Made by a program: the position numbers and the translations under genes. This document shows positions 13,401 through 24,001 of a stretch of 64,000 nt of DNA, in pieces; the first letter of the stretch is position 1; the number at the start of each line of letters is the position of its first letter. Origin of the DNA: Fomes fomentarius (Eukaryota > Basidiomycota > Agaricomycetes > Polyporales > Polyporaceae); assembly GCA_022606135.1 (NCBI GenBank), contig JABYQN010000009.1, positions 521,001-585,000 of the forward strand. The letters are read 5' to 3'. The notes beneath the pieces are model-generated. The model was not told the origin of the DNA. It worked only from the letters and a program-made list of their open reading frames with translations, and searched no databases.

Positions 13401-15013
13401 GGCCAGTGCGGAAGAGCAAGAGCGATGTCGACTGCGGGCTCCCACTCCCACTGGCGTAAGGATACCGTACGCAGTGCCGACGTAAGGTCCACGGTGTACG
13501 GCCCCGTCGTCGCGGGCGCCGTGTATGGTGTGCACGGAGTGGGACTTGGGAGCGGTGCTGGTTCGTTGGGGTTGCTGGATGCTGTAGCTTGAGCTTTTTT
13601 AGCTTTGGGTGGGGGCAGGATTTTACCGGCTTGCCAGAGACGACTCGGGCGATGGGCACCGATCGGGCTCGGGCTCGGGCTCGTGAGGAGGTCGGAGTCA
13701 AACGTGAACGGCCGTTTCTATGCCTGAAGCTTGAAGCTCCAGAAGTCAAGTTATGCATCACATGCACCACGGGACGCCATGAGGTGAGTAACGACATGCC
13801 CTGTAGTATGCGCGCGGGTGAGGTAAGTTGAATCCCGTCCAGGGAAATTTGTCAAGAACGCAGCAAGGGATGCTAACAGACTACCCATACCGGTATTTTC
13901 ACTGCGACAGATCCTTGCGAAACTGAACACAGATGTCACGAAATAATCGAGCGGTTTCATCTGCGGGCCGAGCGAGATTTCGAACGTTCACAGCTTGAGA
14001 TCATAAGATCGCACTGGCAACTTTAGAGCCGGGTCGAGTGGCGGAGGAACTTGAAGAGACGTTAGGGCTGGTGGAGCTGATGCGGTGGTGGTCGGTTTCA
14101 TGATTCGGATCGTGCTCGGGTCAGCAGAAGGCAGGAGGTATCGGAGGGTCAATGATAACGGATATACGATGGCCACCGCAGATGCAGATCATCCGTGCAT
14201 ATAGCTCTTGGAAATACTGGTTTAGTGAACCGCTTTCGCGCGCACGTCAAGCATCGTACGGTGTCTCCATTCAGAATTGGTAACTTACAACTGCCGGCCT
14301 GGTTTCTACAGGACGAGCGCACTAGGAGGCGGCTTGATGGTATGTGTATGTAAAACTTCAAACCAGCGCGAATGGCACGAGCATCCTCACTGGGGCACGA
14401 GGTGTTCATCCGTCTAAATTTTAGTATTCTCGTGTTTTCCCTGGTTGGGGGTGAATGCAACCCAGGCCGCTGCGTCAGTGCGAGTGTTCCCGCCGAGGCA
14501 ACTTGACTCGAGATGATCGATGACGTTCAGGGCATCCAGGAGTCGGCATGGTGGTGCGGATGACTCATGAGTGCACGGACAACCGTGTTGAAACCTCCAG
14601 GGAGGCCACACTATCACGGTCAGGGGACTGCACCCTCATCGGCTGTCTTCGATGCGATCCTCCTCGGGAGGCAGCCTGCTGGGTGCGTGCTTGCGGAGCC
14701 GGTGAATGCGCTCTCGACCTGAGGAGGCGTGGCTGCGCCGCGTTCCGGGTAGTCCTACGGACGATCGGAGGTGGACATCTTCGCAGTGGGTTGTAGTTCT
14801 GCTCGGGGAGCGATGCGGCGGCGGCGGGCTAGTCAGTGCCTGCGGCCAAACATAGATATGGAGGTTAAACATTCTGCCAGGCGCTGAGCAGTGCTGCGTT
14901 CAGCTGAGGTGTTGCTAGTGTCGGCTTTCGGCAGCTGGCACTTGTCGTATGTATGTGCTGACGGTAAATAGTGAGAGCGGGCTGCTAGCATGTATCCAAT
15001 GAACGATCGTGAC

Positions 15014-15492
15014 CTACCGAACCCTTGAATCCTGCGAGTGCAATGCATGTCGGCAGCTGAGAGACAAGACAATGCGGTTGTATCGTGTCGACGCTAGACA
15101 GCTTCGCTGCAGTTCTGTTCGGGAGCCGTTGGATAGCGGATAACAAGCATCAAGCATTGCATCGAGGGTCCTCGCCGCTCCCGCATCGAGCCAATAGCCC
15201 ACTGTGTCTTCGGTTCGATGCTCGTCGCGGAGGGCTGAATGTTCTGTGGCCCAACTTTTGACCTCCGCGACACCGTATGGAACGCCATGCCTGGCGAGCA
15301 GCACCGCGGCGAAGGTCGTGTAATAGACTTATGTTCGGCGGCCGCATTCTGTAACAATGACATCACTGGGGAGTGGTCAACTGGACGAGTGAATGAATGA
15401 GCGGGTGCGGCGGTCGATGACATACTTACCACTCCAAGCATCCCAGCACAAACTGCCTGATACAACTGGAATAGCCTATCCGACGCCGCCAT
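15014..15492 (-). other. Coding-like fragment, possibly a decayed gene
   Basis: On the minus strand an ATG at 15,490-15,492 opens a 21-codon exon-like stretch (MAASDRLFQLYQAVCAGMLG) followed by a perfect GTAAGT donor at 15,429. About 130 bases further, another frame reads as a natural protein (TTFAAVLLARHGVPYGVAEV, then WATEHSALRDEHRTEDTVGY) to about 15,014. I found no acceptor that joins the two in phase without a stop. It may be a pseudogene, a gene whose splicing I misread, or chance. No family is recognised. Confidence 0.25.
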
Positions 15493-17666
15493 ATAGACTC
15501 TCCCGCCACGGCGTGGTTCTAATCGGGATCATGGTACGGCGCCGTGCGCGGGAGTCGAGTCTTGGGTCCTTGAGTCCTCGAGTCCTTGACATCCTGACAT
15601 CGTCGAACTGAGGCCCCACCGCTCCGCCGACTCGGCCGTCGGTATCTATACTACGCTTCTTTGACGGATCCACGCGCATTGAGGCCTGCCCACCCACAAT
15701 TCCAATTGGAAAGGCCCACGCGTCGGACGTCGGGAGTCTGATGTCGAGCATCCATCGCGTTGCGCTGTCGAGAGCCGATCCCGACGATACCGACCATCAA
15801 TGGGAAATCGCCCATGCGAGTCGAGGGAGTCCTGTCGGCATGTATGACAATGATCTTCAGAGAAAACGGATCGCAAGCCACCTGGTCGCCGCCCGTGCGA
15901 CCCCTACGAAGCATAGCTTATTGGACGCGTCCGGCGGGGGTTCAATAGCATGCTGCTGCTGCTGCGGTTCTCCTCGGGGAAACGCAGGCCACCCAGATTA
16001 ATCTGACAGACATGCGTCCACAGCGAACTGGGTGGAGCTGTCGCGGCGGCAGCAGCTTGTCACTGTATCTGTATTGAGATATAGATATGAGGGAACGCGA
16101 GCGGGAGCAGGCAGAGGACGCACTTCCTCGTTCGGGTCCCCGAGCGCCCCGCGCGCCAGCTGGCAAGCGGCGGCATCATGCGACGTCCGCGAACGGCATG
16201 CCATCGTATTAGGACGCCGGAGGCCCCGCCTTTCTACAGCGCGAGCCTAACTGAAGCTCTCCTTCGCAGGACCGAAGCGACGTCTTTTAGCCTCAGCGCG
16301 TGAGTGGACGACGATGGGTACGTATTAGTACGGTGCACCCGCGAAGTTCGAGACCAGGGCGCCATCAGAAATATTCGGACGTCATTCAGGACGATATCGG
16401 AACTTTGGGAAGGCGCAGCGACGAGCGACAGTTGTCATCGAGCCCAGGGCCCTGGGACGTGGGCCGTGGCGCAGGTCCCTTGACCGGGCGCTTTGGGGTG
16501 TGGGTTAGGTGGTGGTGCAGCGGTGTGGAGAGGTGATACCAGGCTGCATCCATCGAGAAGACAAGGTTGCGAGACGCGCCTCCTGCTGTAACCAGAACAA
16601 GGGGGATCCACAATGCGGCATATCAGTCCCCAGAAAGTGGCCGGTTCAGCGGCTTTCCGCACTGATACCCGCCCATGTGGACAGTGAGGTCGGTCACCTG
16701 GTGTGAGACTGAGGTATGATTATATGACGACTGATGCGGTTTGATGAGTTCCTCTATACTATACTGAGGGGCGAAGTTGGAGACGGCCAAATAGACATAA
16801 GCGCGTCGTTCCAATCATCAGAATACCCACAGGACTCGACACGTACCAGAATGGGCCAGTTCGGTCAAAAGTCAAGGGTGGCAGAAGGGCTGCTCACATC
16901 CCGAGGGTGATCGAGTAGTTTAAATGCTCCCTGTGCACAACGTAATATTCAGTGGTCGTTATGTGCGTGGACGTACCTTCGGACGCACGTGTACACTGCG
17001 CAACCTCAAGAACCAAGATGTCCTGCTCGAAAAGGAAGGTGCAGTAGTCGAACGTCCAACCACCCAACAGTCATGAGCGAAACCAGATAGGAAGTTGAAA
17101 GGAGATCAAGATAAGAGAAGGCATAGATATCGTGGCTATGTACATTTTATAGCGTGGTCGTAACGGAGACAACTGAATGCAGACAGCAGGAAGCATGGGA
17201 GGGTCCGGAAGATAAGCCTACAGCGTACCGTACAGCGTAGCGTCTAGGAGAGCGTTATAAATACATAACGTTACGGGTATAAGACACGGAGGACAGGTGA
17301 GGAAGTGATGGGAAAGTGTAAGATACGAGAAGTGAGGAATATGAGAGTCAGGATATAAGAAACGAGAGAGACTAAACAGAGACAAGGTCATTACGGGGCG
17401 TGAGATACCAACATAGAAATATCAGACCGATATAGAGGGAGGGAGATGGATACAGTGAGAGATAGAGGGAGAGATGGAGGGAGAGGAAGAGAGCAAAGGC
17501 AGCAAAGAGACACGAGAGCGCATCTACACAGCCAACAGCAGCCAAAACAGAGAAACCACACAGCAAGGGACAAACCACAGACAACGTCGCCGCACAGCGG
17601 CCTTCGCAATAGTCACAACCAGCACGATCGCTCGTCGCGGTTGCAGGGGTAACGCACCTCACTTCG

Positions 17667-17693
17667 CCTCACCTCACCTCACCTCACCTCACC
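17667..17693. repeat. (CCTCA)n tandem repeat
   Basis: About five tandem CCTCA units, just 3' of the stop codon of the 940-aa protein gene (17,708-17,710). Confidence 0.9.
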
Positions 17694-17707
17694 ACTCCAG
17701 GTTCACT

Positions 17708-20586
17708 TCATCGCCTCCACGCACTCGCAGTCCGTCCACCGACAGGCGTGACAAGCGTCTCGCGCGCCTTCTGCGCAGCGATATACATCCCCATCGCCTC
17801 CTCGACGCCCGCACCCGCACTGCGTGCGCCGGGTGCAACACTGGCGGCCCTGTCCAGAGTCTTCGACGCGTACGCGAGCATGTTCTCGAACTCGTCCTCA
17901 GGGCTCTGGTTCTGCCACTGCCGTCCTGCGCCCATCGGGCCCGCACCATAACCTCCAGGGACCGCACGGTAGCCTGAAGGTCCGGGACCCGCGCCGATAC
18001 CTGGGGGAGAGGGACCTCCTGCTCCCCAGCGCATCCATTCAGGGCCACCCATACCCATACCCGTGCCCATGCCTGAGTTCATGCCCATGCCCATACCACC
18101 CATGTCTGCACCAAACCGCCCTGCAGCGGCCATCGCAGGCGTCGGCGTTGCGGTTGCACCGCGTCCGCGCGCAGGACTAGCAGTGCGCCCGCGCTCCTTT
18201 TGAGGCTGCTGGCCCTCACCAAAGAGTGCCCACGGCGAGCCGCCAGCGAGGGACGCGAGGACGTTCGCGCCGAACGAGCTCGACGGCGCCGGGCCATCCT
18301 CGTCCTCATCTTCCTCATCTTCGTCCTCGCTCAGCCTTCCGTCATCGGCGCCCTCGTCCTCAGATGACGACCCGGCGAACCACGCGACGTAGTCTTGCCC
18401 TGTCGGCTCGCGGGTGGGAGGTGGGGAGGGCGGCTCGGGAGACTCGGGCTCTGAGACGTGCGCGAGACGCGACGGGCGGGTCGGTGCATACGGGTTTTTG
18501 CTGCTCGTTGCACGAGCCACCGGGGGCGCCCACATCCCGTTCGGATGAGAGGGCGGCATAGTCTCTGCGGGAGCCTGGGAGCTGGCAGCCTTTGCTGCTT
18601 GCGCCGCCTCCCAGGGCGACATCCCGGGCGGAAGTGGGGTACTGCGTCCGTTTGTTGTGGCATTGCGGCCGACCCCGGTATTGATAGGTGGGACTGGTGC
18701 AGGGGACGCAGATCGACCGGGAACGGCGGCCTTGGCAGCCCATTGGGACACGGGGGTGACGGGCTTCTTCTCGACAGCGGGGGCGACCTTCTCGACAGTA
18801 GGGGCAACTTTTCCGACGCTAGGAGCAGCCTTGGCAGCTGGCGTCGCTGCCCTAGCGGCAGCAATTGGCGTTGAGCGTCCGTTGACGGCAGGTTTGACCT
18901 CTACGCCCTTTTTGCCTTTCTTCTTGCCTTTGCTCTTAGGCAGAATCACAATCTCCTCGTCCACGTCTGGCTCGAGTTCAGGCTCCGGTTCAGGCTCCGG
19001 CTCCTCCAGTTGCTCGAGGATGGGCTGTACGTGAATACCCTCGTCGGGGAACGCACCAGGAGGCTGTGCCTTTGCGATCGCTGGCGGTGCAGGGTCCGCG
19101 CCATTGTCTTTGCTCTCCGGAAGTCCACGCTTCTTCCGCTCTTCGCTGATGAGCACGTCGCGGCGTTCGACAATATCGCGCGCTATCTGCTCCATCTCCA
19201 TCGCGTGAGCGCGCACGATCCACTCGCGATCTTTGGCGGGCATGGGCTTGCGTAGGTCCCGCGCAAGCTTCGCGTCAGCCTCGGCTGCCTTGATGTGGAA
19301 CTGACGGATTGAGTTGACGTAGATTTTGTCGACGAGTACGTTAAAATCAGCATCCGATGCTGCCGGGCCGTCGAACGCAGAAGTCGCGAGGGAGACGGGC
19401 ACGGGGTACGCGAGAAGTTTGTAGGCAGGTGCTGCAGGAGGAGTGATAGGGCGCGGCGGCTTTGATGCATGTTGTGCGGGATGCGAGACTGTTTGCGGGG
19501 GTTGAGTGGGTGGTTGTGGCGCAGGAGCGGTCATACGCAAGTCGTCAACGATCGAGGCGTTCTTCCTCGCACCCCAAGACTGGTTCGCTTTCTGCAAATC
19601 GAGCAGAGATGAGCATACTGTGAGTGGATCCATTTAGGAAGACGTACAGGTGGCTCTTCAGGCGGCGCAGCCTCTGTCCCGGAGAGACCGCGAGATAAGG
19701 CCGTAGTAGCCCATCCAATCCACGACGACGATTGCGTCTGAGGCTGAGATTGAGCAGATTTGGGGGTGCTTGTCTTTTGCGCTGCAGAAGGAGGGGCGTG
19801 TGGAGTACGGCTATTGGCGAACTGTGATTGCATCGGTGGCGACGCTTCCGTAGTCGTCTTCCCGGAGAGCGTCGGGGTAGTGTGTTGACTCTGGGATAGG
19901 GCAAACGCACCGGGAGCATTGTCCGGTTCTTCACAAGAGAGAACCTGCTCCACGGCAAGCATTTCTTCGGGTGTGATGTCGCTCCAATCTTCAGCTTGGA
20001 GTCCCGCCTTGTCAAGACGCATCTCCCATTCGACGCGCGCGACCATGACAAAGTCGCGCCGCATGGTATTGATAATCCTATCCTGAGCTTGCTCGAGAGC
20101 CTTGCCCTTAACGCGACTGTTCTTCTCCGCAGTCTCGAGGAGGAGGACGAGCTGCTTCTCGACTTCAGCCTGTCGAGGCTTCACCCACTGCTCCTCGAAG
20201 CCCATCCATTCCGCGCGCACTCGGTCGGAACGAGTAAGGCCGCGGAATTGCGAGGGCCCAGGCTTCGCTGGGGGCGCTCCCATCTTCATCGCATGCATGT
20301 TGGGCGCAGGGGGTTTCGGAGGCGATGATGTCGATCTTGGCGCCTGCGCGGTCGGCCTCGCTACCTGAGGAACGACCTTGGAGGGCTGCGGGGCATTCTG
20401 TGGAGGGGGAGGAGCTTTCTGCGGAGGGGTAGGAGCTTTCTGTGGAGGCGCAGTGGTTCTTGGAGGGGGCGACACTCGTGCTGGCATCGGAGTGGTGGTG
20501 GCGGGGGAAGGGGAGGGGGTCGCGACAGATTTTGATAGGGCAGGGGGCTTGAGGGAGCTGTTGCCGCCCTTCTTCTTGCGGTTCAT
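17708..20586 (-). CDS. 940-aa low-complexity protein, unknown function
   Basis: Two exons: 19648-20586 and 17708-19591, joined in phase 0 across a 56-nt intron (GTACGT...TTTGCAG). I chose the ATG at 20,584-20,586 (MNRKKKGGNSSLK) because its context is good and the upstream in-frame residues look like leader; another ATG at 20,685 is possible. The N-terminal 120 residues are Pro/Lys/Ala-rich with tandem PPQKAPTPPQKAPPPPQ-type repeats. A charged, probably helical segment follows (about 130-220). A second helical block contains RKPMPAKDREWIVRAHAMEM. After that come an acidic stretch, Ala/Pro repeats, a Glu/Asp run, and a Gly/Met-rich tail (GMGMGMNSGMGTGMG). No catalytic motif, signal peptide or membrane helix was seen. 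I do not recognise the family; a scaffold-like or intrinsically disordered protein is a guess. Confidence 0.75.
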
Positions 20587-22016
20587 GTTGGGCTGGAGGA
20601 GCGGGGGGAGAGGACTGGCCTGAAGATGCGTTCGGCGAGCTTTGCAGAGAGGAAAGCAGTGATTTCTGTCGACAACATAGAACAAGAAGATGAAGGCGGG
20701 TCAAGGAATCGCAGGACTGCATCTGACTCAAAATCCTCCGCTTACCAGATCGGCATTCCCCGGCCACAAAGTCCGACGCGCTACCAATTCCGGCGACGTC
20801 GGCGCAAGTGCTTTTGTTTGTCGCCCTCGTCTCTTTTGTCGACTCGCGCTGCCCGACCGGTCGCTAGGACGGGATGGTGAGGGAAGGAGATGGGGTGAGT
20901 GTTTGCACAGTCCGTGAGGATGTTCATTTATCATTATTTGCAGAGATGTAACTGCGGCAGACTCTACGAGCGCGCTGGCTCAAGCACGAGCCATCGGGCC
21001 GCGAGTGAAGTGATGCTGCAGCTCCTGTTCAATGAAGCACTTTTTTGAGCATACAAGGGATACTGATGCGCCCTTATATGCATCTCAGTCACTTCCATGA
21101 GCGATCGAGCTGCACTTGTGTACAGTACTCCACACGATCTTCAGTCGCCATGGGAGACAACAGTGAATGTCAGCTTTCGCGATGCGTTGAAGATAGAGAG
21201 CAAGCTGAATCTACTCACTATACGCTATGTGTCGACGTGGCTGTTCGATCTCGCGCTCACTCTACTTCAAGAGTGATACCGCCTATCAGCGGAATAGTAT
21301 GCGACTTGATACATTGGGGTAATCAGTTGCTCAAATCACCCAAACGTCGCTGAGGTAGTGGTGTGCTGGCGGTGAGAGGTAAGTGGAAAGTGCAGGTATT
21401 AACGGTGAGGTGAGGATGTGAGCACCAGGGCTGCGACGTGCGAACATTATATAGGTTCTGACTCAAAGTTTCGCAGCAACATGTTCTTCCAGATTCTTCA
21501 CAACTTCACATTACTGGTGAAATACTTGACCAGCTGTGACGAACTCTATCACTAGTACTGTCGATCGTCGACGAACCTTGACTGCTCAATTGGCACTATC
21601 ACTACCTTCCAGCTGTATACGAAGGATCATGTGAAATGACTCGCGATGCACTGGTCGCTTCGTGCCTCGCTCATATGACGACCCGTCAGTCTCTCGATAC
21701 CCGGGGGAAGAATACCAATCGCGATTGATAATAGCAATAAGCGTGCTGCACAGCTCATCGAACGCAGCCGACTGCATGCGAGACACGAGGATAACCTCGC
21801 CGGCAGACGCCGGCATAAGCTTACGCTGGAGCGATGACGTCGATGCGTGCTGTCCGAAGGCTAACCGCATGTTTCACTATAGCTTACGCACGAAAATCGT
21901 GGCGATGCTCATCGTCCGAACTTCCCGAGCTCATAAACATCAGACCTCGAGGCAATGGTGCTGTCTCCACGATCTGCACGACCACCACCCCTTTCGTACT
22001 CAATTTATATTCTACA
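20587..22016. other. Intergenic, no gene recognised
   Basis: This lies between the 940-aa gene (minus) and the Pmp3 gene (plus), so it is the shared upstream region of two divergent genes. Open frames are short and overlapping. I see no RNA gene or mobile element in it. Confidence 0.5.
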
Positions 22017-22460
22017 ATGGCCAAAGTTGTTTCGCCTACGCACGACGTTCTCCTCTATTTCCTCGCACTGTGAGTAACATCCAGAGGTCTATGGCACCGT
22101 TATCTCGAACTGACGTCATGAGTCATCCGTCCCTTAGGTTCATCCCACCTGCAGCCGTGTTCTTTAGTGCGTTTCGTTCGATGCGTGTACTCTCATATTG
22201 AAATATCGTGCTAATAATTTGCACACCAGAGCGTGGAATCGCAGCTGGTCAAGTCCTTCATTCTCTGTAGTCGTCCGAGGTGGCTGATTTGGCGATCATT
22301 TCAGACTTCTGGATAAACATCTTGCTATGGGTCCTTGGTTGGATCCCTGGCGTCATCCATGCTTGGCAAGTCCTTGACTTGGTCAAAAGCACAATTTTAT
22401 GTTCTAACATGTTCGCGTATGCCCAGGTGGATCATCTCTCGCAGCGAGGGCGCTATGTAA
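22017..22460 (+). CDS. Pmp3/UPF0057-family plasma-membrane proteolipid
   Basis: Five exons give a 64-residue protein: 22017-22069, 22138-22166, 22230-22247, 22305-22365 and 22427-22460; all junctions keep phase. The product has the family signature: a first hydrophobic segment (LLYFLALFIPPAAVFF), a short charged turn (KRGIAADFWIN), then a second helix (ILLWVLGWIPGVIHAWWI) and a short tail (SRSEGAM). Pmp3 proteins are tiny two-helix membrane proteins that affect membrane potential and cation/salt tolerance in yeast. Exon 3 is only 18 nt. The last intron starts with GC instead of GT (TTG|GCAAGT) and has a good CTAAC branch site; using it restores the conserved Trp pair. Length is normal for the family. 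A standard gene finder would probably miss or misjoin this gene. Confidence 0.9.
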
Positions 22461-23092
22461 CGTGTTCCGCAGACCAACTTGATCCTCCCGGACATCGCAG
22501 CGTTGTGCTCTGTATGATATTCCAGTTAATCTGATCTCATCCATTTCTACGTTCGTATTACACGCACAGAAGGGCTAGAATCGTGTACCAGCATCCGTGA
22601 TGGCGCATCACAATCGCAATTGAGTGTATTCGAGTCACAAAAAAGAAGAGAAGTATGTGCTATAGTGGAAGAGCATTGTGCAACGAATCAAGATAGAGTG
22701 TGAATGTGGAGAGTCGAAATGAGTTTATATGTGGGTAGCTAGCAGACGATGGCGATGAGGGCAACGTGGAGATACAACTTGAGATGAGATACAGAGGCAC
22801 GGGACGAGGCGGAGACAAACTCAAGGCGACAACAGATCGATGAGATGTTTAAGAAAGACAACGGATAAAAAAGCAAGGTAACATGGCAGGGAAGGGACAA
22901 CTAGAAACAGCAAAAGTATAACAATACAGTGAAAAAATGCGACAGCAAAGAGAAGTGATAGAGGAGAACAGGGAGGCGGGGAAAGGCCCCTTCTTGGGCA
23001 CGAGGTGCTAGGAAGTGTGTAGGATTGCGAGCGGAAATCGAGCTCGTCGGGGAAATGTGTTCATCGGCGCCGAAGAGCACTGGAAACCGTCC
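22461..23092. other. Intergenic, purine-rich
   Basis: From about 22,650 to 22,980 the plus strand is rich in A and G (runs such as AAAAAAGAAGAGAAG). It lies between two convergent genes and probably holds their 3' untranslated regions. No gene is seen. Confidence 0.5.
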
Positions 23093-24001
23093 TTATGGCA
23101 GCACGTAGCTAGTCTCGGATGGAGTTTGACGTCCACGACGCGTGCTGTCGTCCACCTGTGTAGGGGCCGCCCTCCACGCCCAAGTATCTGGGTCCTCGGC
23201 GTCCCACAACGCCGTCGGGTCCACGCACCAGTGGTTCCGGGGCGGCCATGATGTAGCAAGAGGAGCCCCATCACCAACACGATGCTCCCTGTCGCGCGTC
23301 TTGTTCTTGTGAGGCCGGAGGACCCCGTTGAACTTCAACGCCTGGAGCGTGCGCTTTGCCCTCCGCTTGGCGGTCCCTCGTGGTTCGCGCGCAAAGCGGA
23401 CTACCGGTGTCGGCGGAGGCGGAGGAGGAATCGGCGGGGAGGGCGGTGGAGAGTATACAGAGACGCGAGCGTCGGTGGCTAGCGGAGGGGCATCAACGTG
23501 AGTGGCGGGCTCGGCGCTGGACTGGGATCCGGGCGTGTGGTCTGTGCCGCTGGTTAGGGACACTGTAGTGGTGGGATGTGAGGGGGTAGAGATACGAAGC
23601 GTAGAGGAGTTGCCGTTGCGCAGAATAGATCGCAAAGGCCTTGTGGGGGCTGCGGTAGGGAAGGCTGCGGGCGTGTTTGTCACGTCGCTGGTTAGCGACA
23701 GTGTAGTAGTGGCAAGTGCTGGAGTAGAGATGCGAAGCGCAGAGGAATTACCGTTGCGCAGAATAGAGCGCAAAGGCCTTGTGGGGGGAGCGGTGGCCCG
23801 GGTGGTTGTGGGGGCAGCGGTGGCCCGGGTGGGGAGGGGTGCGGGTGTGTTCGTCACGTCCCTGGTTAGAGGAACCACAGCGGCGGTAGTATCGGGTACA
23901 GAGTTACTGAGATCAGTGCGGAATCCTCCGTTGCGGCCGTTGCGTAGAGCAGAGCGCAATGGTCGGGTGGGTGGAGGCGTATGGGGTGCGAAGGAGGGCA
24001 T
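23093..24001 (-). CDS. 302-aa protein with three PLRS[IA]LRNG repeats
   Basis: A single open frame starts at an ATG (23,999-24,001). The first half holds three imperfect repeats of about 35-60 residues, each starting PTRPLRS[AI]LRNG (SALR at 17-20, SILR at 79-82 and 115-118) and ending in T-x-SLTS or PLTRDVTNTP-like text. A Pro-rich linker (PPPSPPIPPPPPPTPVVRF, about 175-193) is followed by a basic block (GTAKRRAKRTLQALKFNG) and a Trp-rich C-terminal region (PDTWAWRAAP). [GS]-I-L-[RK] is the known SILK-type docking motif for protein phosphatase 1, and PP1 partners often add an RVxF-like motif; VVRF at 190-193 is a weak match. A PP1-binding role is inference only. No membrane or signal segment is seen. 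The open frames just upstream (to 24,674) look non-coding. Confidence 0.65.
   Translation of the reverse strand: MPSFAPHTPPPTRPLRSALRNGRNGGFRTDLSNSVPDTTAAVVPLTRDVTNTPAPLPTRATAAPTTTRATAPPTRPLRSILRNGNSSALRISTPALATTTLSLTSDVTNTPAAFPTAAPTRPLRSILRNGNSSTLRISTPSHPTTTVSLTSGTDHTPGSQSSAEPATHVDAPPLATDARVSVYSPPPSPPIPPPPPPTPVVRFAREPRGTAKRRAKRTLQALKFNGVLRPHKNKTRDREHRVGDGAPLATSWPPRNHWCVDPTALWDAEDPDTWAWRAAPTQVDDSTRRGRQTPSETSYVLP

Larger units (their letters stand above)
271..17707. other. 17.4-kb gene-poor region
   Basis: No reading frame here resembles a protein family I know. The open frames (longest 316 codons at 4906-5856 on plus) read as random Arg/Ser/Pro/Cys-rich sequence, with overlapping open frames on both strands, as expected from GC-rich non-coding DNA. 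It holds pyrimidine-rich runs (about 900-3000), short tandem repeats listed separately, and several intron-like GT..AG intervals on the plus strand: 5853-5902, 6874-6934 and 10686-10733. It may be long untranslated or non-coding transcript sequence, or regulatory DNA. The 17,290-17,530 part is strongly purine-rich. Confidence 0.6.

Noticed and set aside
13051..13797. 248-codon minus frame
   Set aside because: Biased composition from repeated GC-rich text (RARARAR, SLSLSLY) and no motif.
271..17707. Mating-type locus or secondary-metabolite cluster as explanation of the gene-poor region
   Set aside because: No homeodomain, pheromone receptor, polyketide synthase, terpene cyclase or P450 sequence was seen in the window.
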